Assembly (NCBI GenBank): GCA_047601665.1
Contig: JASGIT010000001.1
Coordinates: 4,092,001 to 4,156,000 of the forward strand
DNA length: 64,000 bases
Direction: 5' to 3'
Source: JASGIT01 sp047601665
GTDB lineage: Bacteria > Pseudomonadota > Gammaproteobacteria > Burkholderiales > Burkholderiaceae_C
Numbering within the stretch: the first letter of the stretch is position 1; each line of letters begins with the position of its first letter. The translations under genes and the position numbers were made by a program. Positions 26,868 to 36,017 of the stretch are shown here, piece by piece. Under the pieces are notes generated by a model. That model made no database searches, had not been told where the DNA came from, and saw only the letters and a program-made list of their open reading frames with translations.

Positions 26868-28730
26868 ATGTCAACGAACACCACGTCTGCGCGGACATCC
26901 GTACGCGTCGCGCTGAGCCTGCCGTTCGCCGTCGGGGAGGTGGCCGACTACCTCCTGCACCCCGAGGTCGTGCGTTACTGGCTCTGCGGCGACGCACAGT
27001 TGCGCGCCGAGGCCGGGTCGCGCGCCGTCCTGCCTCAGGCCACGGCCGACGGCTCGCATCGCATCAGCTTCGGAGCCCCCGTGACTGGACAGGTCGATTT
27101 CATCGCCTGGCCCGTGTCAGCCCCGCCTGCAGGCGGCAGCCGCAATGTCGTCACCTATGAACTCGGCGTGGCGCTCGGTGACAGCCCTGCCCAGACACAC
27201 GTGAGATTTCGGCTCACATCTCGAACGAGCGTCAGTTGCCGCTTGCGCATCGAGCACAGCGGTTTGGCGACTGAACTGGAGCGGCACGCCAGCGTGAGGC
27301 TCTGGCAAGGGGCACTCGATCGCGTGGGCCGGCTGATGGCCCGGGCTCAGCGGGGATACCGCCACGAGCGGCAGGCCGTCATCCTCGTGCATGGCATCGG
27401 CGAGCAACGCCCAGGTCAGTTGCTCAGGCAGTTCGTCGCGAACATCTTCGACGAAGAAGCCGGTGAGCTTCACTTCGTCAAGCCGGATCAGCTCTCGTCG
27501 CTCTTTGAAATGCGGATGGCCACCGTACCTCGCAACGACGGATCGCGCCCGACCACGGACGTCTATGAGCTGTACTGGGCCCATCTCATCCGCGACACGC
27601 GCGCGTCGCAGGTTTATAGCTGGATGCTGCGGCTGGTGTTCTCGAGGGACACGAAGATTCCTGAATCACTCCTTCGACTCGTCTGGTGTCTCAGGGTCGC
27701 TCTGGTGGTGGCGCTCGGAGTTACCGCATGGCTGGTCAGCATCGATATCTCGGCATGGATCAAGGGACTGGGCATTGGTGTCCTTGCCGCCCTGCCCGCC
27801 GTCGGGAAGTTCGTCCTCGGTGCCTTGAGCGACCAGTACGTCATCGGCTATGCCGGCGATGCGGCCCGCTATCTTGAGCCGCGCCCTGACAACATTGCCC
27901 GCCGACAGGAGATTCGCGAGGCAGGCGCAAAGCTGCTCGACGCCCTGCACGACAAGGGCCGGTACTCGCGCATCGTCGTCTACGGTCACAGCCTGGGCAG
28001 TGTCATTGCCTACGACATCCTGAGCCACGCATGGGTACAGCGTTCGCGGCGCCGGGACAACGTCCCGCGCACCAGCAGCCGTGCTCTTCGGCGACTCGAG
28101 GCGCTGCTTAATCCCCGCAACCCGAAAGAGCCGACACCCCCCATCGAGCAGATCCAGGCCCTACAGAATGCCGCGTGGCAGGAATACCAGAAGAACGGAT
28201 TCCAGTGGAAAGTCAGCGACTTCGTCACGGTGGGCTCTCCGTTGACGCACGCGACATGGCTGTTGAATCTCGACGCCCAGACCCAGTTCGAGGATCTGGT
28301 GCGAGAGCGCTCGTTCCCGACTTGCCCGCCGCAGGTGGAACTGGTAGCGAGCCCCGTGCCGGGCGAGAAACGACGGGTGTTTACCTTCACACACGCGTAC
28401 TCGGATGCGGGCAACGCGCGATCAAAGCGCTCGGTGCAGGTTCCGCATCATGGAGGGCTCTTTGCGCTCACGCGCTGGACCAACTTGTATTTTCCCTATC
28501 GAGGTCTCTACGATGGCGACCCGATCGGCGGAGCGCTGGCGCCGCAGTTCGGCGAATGGGCCAAGGATGTCCAACTGCGCGAGACGAAGGGCTTTGCCCA
28601 CGGCCGCTACACCGATAGGGCATTGGAGCCAGAGGCCGTCGCCCAGGTGCGGGCTGCCCTGAATCTGCCGCTGCAGCACTCTTTGTCCGACTATGCGCCA
28701 AAGGATCTGCACCCGACCGTGCTGAATTGA
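26868..28730 (+). CDS. SRPBCC-like / alpha-beta hydrolase fusion protein (620 aa)
   Basis: Three parts are visible. Residues ~8-155 look like an AHSA1/SRPBCC lipid-binding fold (VRVALSLPFAVGEVADYLLH, ending in a helix LWQGALDRVGRLM). Residues ~165-280 start a hydrolase with the oxyanion strand AVILVHGIGEQRPGQ. Hydrophobic segments around residues 270-325 (RVALVVALGVTAWLVSI and a following one) could anchor it in the membrane. The nucleophile elbow is VVYGHSLGSVIAYDIL (GHSLG). This combination suggests a membrane-associated lipase or esterase with its own hydrophobic-ligand domain. The ATG at 26868 has GGAGGG 7 bases upstream. I know no named protein with this exact architecture. The substrate is unknown. 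Confidence 0.75.
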   Translation: MSTNTTSARTSVRVALSLPFAVGEVADYLLHPEVVRYWLCGDAQLRAEAGSRAVLPQATADGSHRISFGAPVTGQVDFIAWPVSAPPAGGSRNVVTYELGVALGDSPAQTHVRFRLTSRTSVSCRLRIEHSGLATELERHASVRLWQGALDRVGRLMARAQRGYRHERQAVILVHGIGEQRPGQLLRQFVANIFDEEAGELHFVKPDQLSSLFEMRMATVPRNDGSRPTTDVYELYWAHLIRDTRASQVYSWMLRLVFSRDTKIPESLLRLVWCLRVALVVALGVTAWLVSIDISAWIKGLGIGVLAALPAVGKFVLGALSDQYVIGYAGDAARYLEPRPDNIARRQEIREAGAKLLDALHDKGRYSRIVVYGHSLGSVIAYDILSHAWVQRSRRRDNVPRTSSRALRRLEALLNPRNPKEPTPPIEQIQALQNAAWQEYQKNGFQWKVSDFVTVGSPLTHATWLLNLDAQTQFEDLVRERSFPTCPPQVELVASPVPGEKRRVFTFTHAYSDAGNARSKRSVQVPHHGGLFALTRWTNLYFPYRGLYDGDPIGGALAPQFGEWAKDVQLRETKGFAHGRYTDRALEPEAVAQVRAALNLPLQHSLSDYAPKDLHPTVLN

Positions 28731-29167
28731 GTGCTGCCGGTGCGCCGACAAATCGCGCCGCTGTGGGCGCGAAACAGAAGAGTCGCAACTCGTGGCTACG
28801 GCCGGCAGCCTACGCAGTGTAGGTCCACGGGTCCCAGTCTGCCAAGAGTTGAGCGCCGGATAGGCTCACGCTCATTGAGCGCCGGCCGCCGGAAGAAGCC
28901 GCGCAAATGGTTCGCGGCGTGGGCCGCTCCAAATCCGGGCCACTTCCCATCGACTGGATGGCCCTGCGCTATGCGGCACAAGACTCCATGCAAGCTCAAT
29001 CTGAAAGGTGGTGGGCAAGCAGTCCAGCCGTCTGTCGATGCACTGTGGCGTATTTGCCTTGTCCCAGTTCGGAACAGTTCAACCGCGGCAAATCTCTTTA
29101 AAATGAGACTAATTCTCATCCACCCTTGAGCCCTCCTCCCCCGGCCCTCGGGTTCAGGCAGGGTAAT
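28731..29167. other. Intergenic stretch carrying the fecI promoter
   Basis: 437 bases. No gene is supported. The 3' end holds a Fur-box palindrome (29102-29120) and the ribosome site CAGGCAGGG of fecI. Confidence 0.5.
29102..29120. promoter_or_regulatory. Fur box upstream of fecI
   Basis: AATGAGACTAATTCTCATC contains a perfect inverted repeat TGAGA-CTAAT-TCTCA and closely matches the Fur consensus. It ends 47 bases before the fecI start, where a Fur-iron complex would block transcription. Confidence 0.78.
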
Positions 29168-29713
29168 GTGGGCAACGCAGAGGTCGCGCTTCAGCAACAA
29201 CATGTCGAAGTCCTGTATACCGATCACCATGGTTGGTTGCAGGGGTGGTTGCGCTATCGCCTGGGCAATGCGGCCGATGCCGCCGACCTCGCGCATGACA
29301 CCTTCATGCGTGTGCTGGCGCGTCCCCGGATCTTTGACAGCGGCGGTGAAGCTCGGGCCTATCTGCGCACTATTGCCTCGGGCTTGTGCGTCGATCTGTG
29401 GCGCCACCGCGAAATCGAGCGCGCCTGGTTGGAGACCCTGGCCGCGCAGCCCGAATCGTATGCCCCTTCGGCCGAAGAGCAGGCAGCAGTGTTACAGGCA
29501 CTGCACGAAATCGACGGCATGCTGCTCCATCTTCCCCCCAAGGCTGCTCGTGCATTCACCCTGGCGATGGCCTGCGGCATGACACACGAGGAAGTCGCGC
29601 GCGAACTCGGCGTGTCCTCGCGCATGGTCAGGCACTACATCACCCAGGCCATGCTCCACTGCATGCGCCTGGAAGCGCGCAACCTGCCTCAGACCGGCTC
29701 CGTGACCCCATGA
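29168..29713 (+). CDS. fecI: ECF sigma factor, FecI type (181 aa)
   Basis: It is expected to direct RNA polymerase to the iron-receptor gene downstream when released by FecR. Region 2 is YTDHHGWLQGWLRYRLGNAADAADLAHDTFMRV, and region 4 contains MTHEEVARELGVSSRMVRHYI. The GTG at 29168 was chosen because GGCAGGG lies just upstream and FecI homologues start near this residue; a TTG further upstream (29126) is less likely. The stop overlaps the fecR start (ATGA), so the two are translationally coupled. Upstream lies a Fur box. Confidence 0.93.
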   Translation: MGNAEVALQQQHVEVLYTDHHGWLQGWLRYRLGNAADAADLAHDTFMRVLARPRIFDSGGEARAYLRTIASGLCVDLWRHREIERAWLETLAAQPESYAPSAEEQAAVLQALHEIDGMLLHLPPKAARAFTLAMACGMTHEEVARELGVSSRMVRHYITQAMLHCMRLEARNLPQTGSVTP

Positions 29714-30714
29714 GCGCTCCGCCCCTGGCCAATGCGTCTGCGCCCTCGCACGAGGCCATGGAACAGGCTGCCGAATGGTTCTCGCTGCTTCAATCTGGCT
29801 CAGCCACGGACGCTGACCGGGCACGCTGGCAACAGTGGCTGGCCGCCGCCGAAGACAGCCGTGCCGCCTGGGCCTTCGTGGAGCGGGTGAGCCAGCGCTT
29901 CCAGCCGCTGCAGGTCGATGCTGCACCCCGCCTGGCTGCCGATGCGCTGCAAATGGCCAACCGTCGACTTGCGCGGCGCCGCACCGTATTGGCCGTGGCC
30001 ACAATAACCGGCGCCGGCGCCACGCTCGGCTGGCTCGTTTCACAGCACCGAGGGGCGGCGAACGCCCTCCTCGCTTGGAACGCGGACTACCGCACCGCCA
30101 CCGGTGAGCGGCGCGAAGTGCGTCTTGCGGATGGCACCCAGGTGTGGCTTAGCAGCGCGAGTGCGTTCGATCAGGAATATGGCACCAGCCTCCGCCGTTT
30201 GTGCCTGCGCGCCGGCGAGATCTTCATCCAGACTGCGGCCGACCCAAGCCGTCCTTTCATCGTGGATACGGCCCACGGCCGCATGCGCGCCCTCGGCACC
30301 CGCTTCAACGTGCGCCTGGACGACGGAGGCGGCACTCAGCTTGCCGTCTATGAAGGCGCGGTCCAGGTCACCCTGGCAACGGGTGCTGACGCCACGATCA
30401 TCCGCGCAGGTCAACAGGCGCGCTTTACCGCCGAACGTCTAGAGGCACCCGTCCCTGCCGATCCGGCACGCGAGGCGTGGTCTCGCGGCGTGTTGCTCGC
30501 GCAGGATGTCCCACTGGAGCAGGTCGTTGCCGAACTGTCTCGCTACCGCCGTGGCCACATGGCGGTGGCGCCGGAGGTCGCACAGTTGCCGGTGCTGGGA
30601 AATTACCCGCTAGACGACGTGGATGGAGCACTGGCCATGCTTCAACAGGCGCTCCCCCTGCGAATCCGTCGCCCGCTGCCCTGGTGGACCACCATTGAGG
30701 CGCACCCCAACTAG
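29710..30714 (+). CDS. fecR: FecR-family anti-sigma / signal transducer (334 aa)
   Basis: It is an inner-membrane protein that holds FecI and receives the signal from the receptor in the periplasm. The cytoplasmic DUF4880 segment is about residues 15-60 (TDADRARWQQWLAAAEDSRAAW). A membrane helix follows near residues 95-115 (TVLAVATITGAGATLGWLV), then the FecR domain (GERREVRLADGTQVWLSSAS). The C-terminal part resembles the STN-interacting segment (DVPLEQVVAELSRY). Its ATG overlaps the fecI stop. The receptor gene begins 336 bases downstream. Confidence 0.93.
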   Translation: MSAPPLANASAPSHEAMEQAAEWFSLLQSGSATDADRARWQQWLAAAEDSRAAWAFVERVSQRFQPLQVDAAPRLAADALQMANRRLARRRTVLAVATITGAGATLGWLVSQHRGAANALLAWNADYRTATGERREVRLADGTQVWLSSASAFDQEYGTSLRRLCLRAGEIFIQTAADPSRPFIVDTAHGRMRALGTRFNVRLDDGGGTQLAVYEGAVQVTLATGADATIIRAGQQARFTAERLEAPVPADPAREAWSRGVLLAQDVPLEQVVAELSRYRRGHMAVAPEVAQLPVLGNYPLDDVDGALAMLQQALPLRIRRPLPWWTTIEAHPN

Positions 30715-31050
30715 CGGCCCTTGGTTGTTACACATCTTTACGACACTCTGCACCAAAACCATTTCCGCATTGTTCGCCCTTATCCGGTTTGCGTGGTGAG
30801 GACGGACAAGTCGCCATGGCCGCCCCGTTCCTGAGAACGGGCAATGCGCCATGTAGCCACTGCTGCAAGCCCTTCCCAACGCGCACTACGTCGCCACTCG
30901 ACGTAGATACGGCCGCTTGCAGCATCAGCCAGTTCCACCTTGAGGCATGACTTCGCCTGCTATCGCGCGGCAAGGTCGTGCGTCAGGATGTGGATGGTGG
31001 CGAGTCTCGATCCATCGCTTGATTCAATCAAACCGAGGAAGAGAGTCACT
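30715..31050. other. fecR-receptor intergenic region
   Basis: 336 bases, no gene seen. It should contain the FecI-dependent promoter of the receptor gene. I found no Fur box in it. Confidence 0.4.
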
Positions 31051-33558
31051 ATGTCTCGTCGCCAGACGAATCGTCATTCCACCGCCCCGAACCCCGGGCA
31101 CTTCACTGTGCGTCCCCTGGCGCTTGCAGCGCACCTGCTGACGGCAGGCGGCATCGCAGCAGTTGCCTGCTGGGCCGGCCCTGCATTGGCGCAACTGGCC
31201 GCGCCAGCATCGCAAAGCCAGGGAGCAAAGGAAACACGCACCTACAACATCCCCGCTGGCCCGTTGAACACGGTGCTGGTGCGCTTTCTCGCCGAATCCG
31301 GCGTGCTGCTGTCCGGCAGCACGGAACTCACTCAAGGGCGCAGTAGTCCCGGCATCCAAGGGCGCTTGACGCCGGACGCCGCACTGGATGCCTTACTGGC
31401 CGGTACCGGCCTCGAAGCCGTACCCAATCCGCAGGGCCGCTACATACTGCGGCGCGCTATGCCTCAGCAAGCAGGCACAGCCAACATAGGCGGGGATGCG
31501 GCGACATTGGCTACCGTGACGGTAATGGGAAGAGCCGCGCATCCAGGCGATCTGGCCGAGCCCTACGCGGGCGGACAGGTCGCACGTGGCGGGCAGTTGG
31601 GCATGCTGGGCAACAAGGACATCATGGACACACCGTTCAGCCAGACCAGCTATACGAGCCAGGTCATACAAGACCAGCAGGCGCGCAGTATCGCGGACGT
31701 GGCCGCCAATGATCCGTCTGTCAGACAGGCTTGGGTTAGCGGTAGTTATACGGACCAGTTCTATATCCGGGGATTCGCAGTTTCAGCCTCGGATATCGCA
31801 GTGGATGGGCTCTTTGGCATTGCGCCCTATCAGTACACCAACACGGACTGGGTCGATCGTGTTGAAATTCTGAAGGGACCCAATGCATTTCTGAATGGCA
31901 TGTCTCCGTCTGGAAATGTGGGAGGGACGATCAATCTCATTCCCAAGCACGCAGAAGATAAACCCATTACCCAACTGACTGCATCCTACATGTCGCGAGG
32001 ACAGGTCGGCACGCAGCTGGATGTCGGGCGTCGCTTCGGGGAGAGTGGGGAATGGGGCGTTCGATTCAATGGAACCTATAAGAATGGTGATACGAGCCGG
32101 GATCGGCAATCACAGGAGCTGGGGTCGGCCTTCGTTGGCCTTGACTACCGTGGCGGTCGGCTTCGTGCCTCGTTGGACGCGGGTTACCAGCATCAGGACT
32201 TCGACTCGCCAACACGCTTCACTTATATGGGGGCCGGGGTGGAAATACCGAAGGCTCCGAACGGCTCCAACAATTGGGAGCCTGACTGGACGTACATCAA
32301 GAGCAAGGACAAATTTGGACTCCTGCGGGCTGAATATGATCTCTCCGACAACTGGACAGCCTATACAAGCTTTGGCGCAAGGCACAATGATTTCAAAGGC
32401 GTATACGGACAATCGACCATCCTGAATTCTGCCGGAGACACAAGCGGTGCGTATTACACGCAGCCAACTTGGAACACGACCTACACTGGGCAACTCGGAC
32501 TCCGTGGCCGCCTAAACACAGGAGCAATGGCCCACGAAATCAATTTCGGCTATTCCAGCCTAGATTCAGATTTCGGGAGCCTGTTTACGACGCTGCCAGG
32601 AACTTATAGGGATAACATATACAACCCAACTCATCTGTCGGTTGCCCCAGACCTCTCCAGCCTGAATTCTCATATTTACCGCACCACGCACCTTCGGCTC
32701 CAAAGCTATGCCTTTGCCGACACGATCTCAATTTTGAATAAACGGGTCCAGCTGACTTTGGGTGGAAGGTATCAGAAAGTCATCACAGAGAATTTCAACC
32801 AAAGTAACGGCGTACAGGCATCGGCCTATGACAAGCATGCCTTGACGCCGGCCGTGGGTCTGGTGGTCAAGCCGTGGGAAAACGTGTCCATCTACGCGAG
32901 CTACATTGAAGGCCTGCAACAGGGACCGACTGCGCCCGTCGGATCTACAAATGAAGGAGAGGTGTTCGCGCCGATCAAAAGCAAGCAGGCAGAAGCCGGC
33001 GTCAAGGTTGATTTCGGCACCACAGGGGCAACGCTGAGTGTTTTCCAGATCACTCAGCCAAGCGGGGTCACTGATCCCAACTCTCTGCACTTCTCGGTCA
33101 ATGGCGAGCAGCGCAACCGTGGCGTAGAACTCAATGTATTTGGTGAACCGTACCGCGGTGTGCGCCTGCTGGGAGGTATTGCGCTTACGGATGCCAAGAT
33201 GACGAAGACCGCAGGCGGCAGCCTTGACGGAAAGCATCCGATTGGAGTTCCACCGTTTCAGGCAAATTTGGGTGCTGAGTGGGACACGCCATTCCTCCGA
33301 GGCCTCACCCTTTCCAGTCGCCTTATCCATACGAATGGCAGCTATATCGACTCAACCAACACACGCGCCACGTCTGCATGGACGCGTGTTGACGTAGGGG
33401 CTCGATATATATTCAAGCGCTCCGAAGGTAAGAATGTAACGCTCCGCGCCAATATCGATAACGTATTCGGAAAAAATTACTGGAGCGCAACCCAATTCGG
33501 AATGGTGGAGCTTGGTGAGCCTCGCACTTATCGCCTGTCCGCTACTTTCGATTTTTGA
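31051..33558 (+). CDS. TonB-dependent siderophore receptor with STN domain (835 aa)
   Basis: It is an outer-membrane ferric-siderophore transporter that also signals to FecR. An N-terminal export sequence is followed by the STN signalling domain (about residues 65-140; TYNIPAGPLNTVLVRFLAES). A TonB-box-like ATLATVTVMG comes next, then the plug (VEILKGPNAFLNGMSPSGNVGG) and a 22-strand-type barrel ending in YRLSATFDF with a terminal Phe. The length matches FpvA/FecA-type transducers. The ATG at 31051 follows GAGGAAGAGAG. The fecI-fecR-receptor order is the standard cell-surface signalling arrangement. The siderophore it recognises cannot be named from sequence. Confidence 0.95.
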   Translation: MSRRQTNRHSTAPNPGHFTVRPLALAAHLLTAGGIAAVACWAGPALAQLAAPASQSQGAKETRTYNIPAGPLNTVLVRFLAESGVLLSGSTELTQGRSSPGIQGRLTPDAALDALLAGTGLEAVPNPQGRYILRRAMPQQAGTANIGGDAATLATVTVMGRAAHPGDLAEPYAGGQVARGGQLGMLGNKDIMDTPFSQTSYTSQVIQDQQARSIADVAANDPSVRQAWVSGSYTDQFYIRGFAVSASDIAVDGLFGIAPYQYTNTDWVDRVEILKGPNAFLNGMSPSGNVGGTINLIPKHAEDKPITQLTASYMSRGQVGTQLDVGRRFGESGEWGVRFNGTYKNGDTSRDRQSQELGSAFVGLDYRGGRLRASLDAGYQHQDFDSPTRFTYMGAGVEIPKAPNGSNNWEPDWTYIKSKDKFGLLRAEYDLSDNWTAYTSFGARHNDFKGVYGQSTILNSAGDTSGAYYTQPTWNTTYTGQLGLRGRLNTGAMAHEINFGYSSLDSDFGSLFTTLPGTYRDNIYNPTHLSVAPDLSSLNSHIYRTTHLRLQSYAFADTISILNKRVQLTLGGRYQKVITENFNQSNGVQASAYDKHALTPAVGLVVKPWENVSIYASYIEGLQQGPTAPVGSTNEGEVFAPIKSKQAEAGVKVDFGTTGATLSVFQITQPSGVTDPNSLHFSVNGEQRNRGVELNVFGEPYRGVRLLGGIALTDAKMTKTAGGSLDGKHPIGVPPFQANLGAEWDTPFLRGLTLSSRLIHTNGSYIDSTNTRATSAWTRVDVGARYIFKRSEGKNVTLRANIDNVFGKNYWSATQFGMVELGEPRTYRLSATFDF

Positions 33559-33560
33559 AA

Positions 33561-34733
33561 ATGCCAAGGTTGGTCATGCCATTACAAGTATGGAAAGCCA
33601 TTCATCAATGGACAAGCCTGATTTGTACGGCGTTTCTGTTGCTCATTTGCCTGACCGGCCTGCCGCTGATCTTCAGTGAAGAGATCGATCATTGGCTGGA
33701 TGGCGACCCTCCCTATGCTACGCTGCCTGCCGACACCCCGGCCGCCAGCCTGGATGGCATGGTGGCCGAAAGCCAGCGCCGCTACCCCGGGCAGATCATT
33801 ACCTTTGCGTTTGTGGACGACGACGAGCCCAAGGTAGTGGTCGGCATGGCCCCTTCCTGGCAGTCTTTCCAAGATGAACCAACGCGCAATCACTTCCTGA
33901 AGTTTGATGCGCGCACGGCGCAATTGCTCAAGGAATCGGATCCGCCCGATCAGCGCCGCCTCACCTTCATGCAGATCATGCTCAAACTGCACCGCGATCT
34001 GTTCATGGATTTGCCGGGCGAACTGTTCCTGGGCCTGATGGGGTTGCTGTTCGTTGCGGCCATCGTCTCGGGTGTGGTGCTGTACGGCCCGTTCATGAAG
34101 AAGCTGGACTTTGGTACGGTGCGAGCTGATCGCCACAGGCGCCTGAGATGGCTGGATCTGCACAACCTGCTGGGTATCGTCATCCTGACTTGGGCGCTGG
34201 TGGTGGGCTTGACGGGGGTGCTCAACGAGTTGTCTACCCCGCTGTTCGCGCTGTGGAACCGCACCAACGTGCAAGGCATGCTTCGGCCCTGGCAGGACCG
34301 GGCGGTTCCTCGCCAGGCGGAGCTGGCGTCAGTGCAACGGGCTTTCGACACCGCAAGGAAGGCAGTGCCGGGCATGCGGGTGGTGAGCGTGACCTACCCC
34401 GGGCATCGCCTTGGGAGCCCGCATCACTACCTGGTCTGGGCCAAAGGCGAGACGCCGCTGACCAGCCGGCTGTTCAGCCCCTTGCTGATCGATGCCCGCA
34501 CGAGCGAGCTGACGGCGGTGCTCCAGATGCCCTGGTACCTGCGTGCACTCGAAGTGTCGCGCCCTCTTCACTTCGGCGACTACGGCGGCCTGCCCTTGAA
34601 GGTCATCTGGGCAGTGCTGGATCTGATCACCATCGTGGTGCTGGGCAGCGGGCTGTACCTCTGGATCGCGAGACACAGGACACGTGCGAAGCGCGTGGCG
34701 AAGATCACAGGTATCGCAGAGGTCCGCTCATGA
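33561..34733 (+). CDS. PepSY-associated inner-membrane protein (390 aa)
   Basis: It is a likely inner-membrane ferric-siderophore reductase of the PepSY/PiuB type. About four membrane helices are visible: one near residues 10-35 (TSLICTAFLLLICLTGLPLIF), two near the centre (ELFLGLMGLLFVAAIVSGVVL and LLGIVILTWALVVGLTGVL), and one near the C-terminus (VIWAVLDLITIVVLGSGLYLW). Several histidines flank them (KLHRDLF, DLHNLLG, PLHFGDYGG) and could bind heme. The ATG at 33561 is 2 bases after the receptor stop; the alternative at 33576 has a slightly better AAGG. The stop overlaps the next small gene. A truncated second copy of its 3' end lies at 54696. Confidence 0.88.
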   Translation: MPRLVMPLQVWKAIHQWTSLICTAFLLLICLTGLPLIFSEEIDHWLDGDPPYATLPADTPAASLDGMVAESQRRYPGQIITFAFVDDDEPKVVVGMAPSWQSFQDEPTRNHFLKFDARTAQLLKESDPPDQRRLTFMQIMLKLHRDLFMDLPGELFLGLMGLLFVAAIVSGVVLYGPFMKKLDFGTVRADRHRRLRWLDLHNLLGIVILTWALVVGLTGVLNELSTPLFALWNRTNVQGMLRPWQDRAVPRQAELASVQRAFDTARKAVPGMRVVSVTYPGHRLGSPHHYLVWAKGETPLTSRLFSPLLIDARTSELTAVLQMPWYLRALEVSRPLHFGDYGGLPLKVIWAVLDLITIVVLGSGLYLWIARHRTRAKRVAKITGIAEVRS

Positions 34734-34933
34734 ACGCCCACAGCAGTTTCACGCGGGTGTGGGTGGCTCCCTTGCTACTCGCAGTCTTGACGCTGTTCGG
34801 GCTACTGGCAGCACTGCTGGGTACGGGGACATGGCATGTGCTGTCGTGGCTGGCGCTGCTAGTGCCCATTACCGTGGGCCTGCGCTACAGCTTGTGGCCG
34901 AGAGAGCCTGGGTGGGATCAGAGGCAACCCTGA
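34730..34933 (+). CDS. Small inner-membrane protein linked to PepSY gene (67 aa)
   Basis: Two hydrophobic helices are visible: VAPLLLAVLTLFGLLAALLG and VLSWLALLVPITVGLRYSL. The ATG overlaps the upstream stop (ATGA), so translation is coupled to the PepSY gene. A homologous fragment follows the PepSY fragment at 54.8 kb, which shows that the pair travels together. It is probably an accessory subunit of the iron-reductase or uptake system. No function is established from the sequence. Confidence 0.8.
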   Translation: MNAHSSFTRVWVAPLLLAVLTLFGLLAALLGTGTWHVLSWLALLVPITVGLRYSLWPREPGWDQRQP

Positions 34934-35035
34934 TCCTGCTCGAGCTCCCAAGCGCAGTCTGGCGGCGTTTGGTCCGTGTTGGCTGTGCCGCTGTGACCAG
35001 CGCGCTCACTCGCCATCTGAACCGGCACGAGAATT

Positions 35036-35563
35036 TCATGCGCTGCGCCCGCAGAGCGGTCGCTGGGGGCAACTGCGGCAGAGATGCGGAGCTCCATTGG
35101 CCACCGGTTGGTCGACGCCGGCAAGCAGGTTCCTTCGCCGAGCGGCAAGACGCGCGACGCTGGATTCCGACAGGAGGCGAACGCGCCGACATGCGAGTTG
35201 GCGTCCGGAAGAATCCTGAATGAGCACGTAGCCGTATCCGGCCACCGGCTGCCCCAGGTCGCGAAGCAATGCGACCCGCTGCGCCGACAGCTCAATCACG
35301 TCAGACGGGTAGATCCTCGCATGCGAACGTGTCTTTAGCTCCAGCAGGACGAATACCCCGTCGCATCTGCGGTACACGCGATCCACCTTGGCCGAGATCA
35401 CAATCGGTGTAGTTGCGTGGAACAGTCGCTCCGAGAACACCAGCTCTGCCGATCGCATTTCAGCAGGCAACCGCGTGCTTCCATCACCCCGTCGGGTCTT
35501 CCAGAGCCATCTCGCAAGCCAGGCAGCGGCAACAAGCAGGGCTATTGTTGCTTCAACCATCAT
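35036..35563 (-). CDS. Membrane-anchored PD-(D/E)XK / Cas4-like protein (175 aa)
   Basis: An N-terminal helix (VEATIALLVAAAWLARWLW) is followed by a nuclease-like core: an aspartate in YRRCDGVFVL and then LLELKTRS, the E-x-K signature of PD-(D/E)XK enzymes. A C-terminal cluster CRSCPQRPLC resembles the iron-sulfur cysteines of Cas4/AddB-type nucleases. The start at 35563 has GGGGAG upstream and overlaps the end of the preceding gene. No cas1, cas2 or CRISPR array is in the window. It is the last gene of the ParM operon. A membrane-anchored Cas4-like protein is unusual. Confidence 0.7.
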   Translation of the reverse strand: MMVEATIALLVAAAWLARWLWKTRRGDGSTRLPAEMRSAELVFSERLFHATTPIVISAKVDRVYRRCDGVFVLLELKTRSHARIYPSDVIELSAQRVALLRDLGQPVAGYGYVLIQDSSGRQLACRRVRLLSESSVARLAARRRNLLAGVDQPVANGAPHLCRSCPQRPLCGRSA

Positions 35564-36017
35564 GACGATCTCCCCAGTCGCGACTACGCCACCGGGCGTA
35601 CCCAACAACGGGGCGGAGGGAAACCCGAACCAGCGTACACGCCCGCGGATGCAATGCCAGCCACTCGCAGACTGGCGGTGACGCCCGGTAGTACTGAAGA
35701 ATCATCCAGCGCCCGAGCGCGGTTGCCCGCAACCGCCGGTCGCGATAGCTCCTGAGCAACTGGGTTTCGACCGCGTGGGATCCATAGACCAGGGTCGCTA
35801 TGAAGCATCGGCCACGCCCGGCTTGCACTGCGTCCGCTTGTGCGTCGAATGCAGCGTGCAGTCGCAAGCCGCGTTCAATGGCCTCACGTTGCGCGACGGA
35901 CAACTGCCGACCGTGGCGGTGTTCCAAGACCAACCTGCGCTCGCAGGCGCCCATGGCCGCCAGGTCCGATGCGCTGACACCGCTTCTCCCGCTTTCTTGT
36001 ATCCGTCCACGCCTCAT
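35553..36017 (-). CDS. CFI-box domain protein (154 aa)
   Basis: The C-terminal part begins CFIATLVYGS, a clear match to the CFI-box motif (CFIATAAYGS), followed by the usual LRSYRD, YYRASPPV and LRPVVGYA segments. The N-terminal ~60 residues (SDLAAMGACERRLVLEHRHG) contain a cysteine-arginine segment reminiscent of the start of Cas4-type nucleases. The start ATG at 36017 overlaps the stop of the preceding small gene, and its own end overlaps the nuclease-like gene. It may therefore form one functional unit with that gene. The role of CFI-box proteins is not established. Confidence 0.7.
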   Translation of the reverse strand: MRRGRIQESGRSGVSASDLAAMGACERRLVLEHRHGRQLSVAQREAIERGLRLHAAFDAQADAVQAGRGRCFIATLVYGSHAVETQLLRSYRDRRLRATALGRWMILQYYRASPPVCEWLALHPRACTLVRVSLRPVVGYARWRSRDWGDRHDG

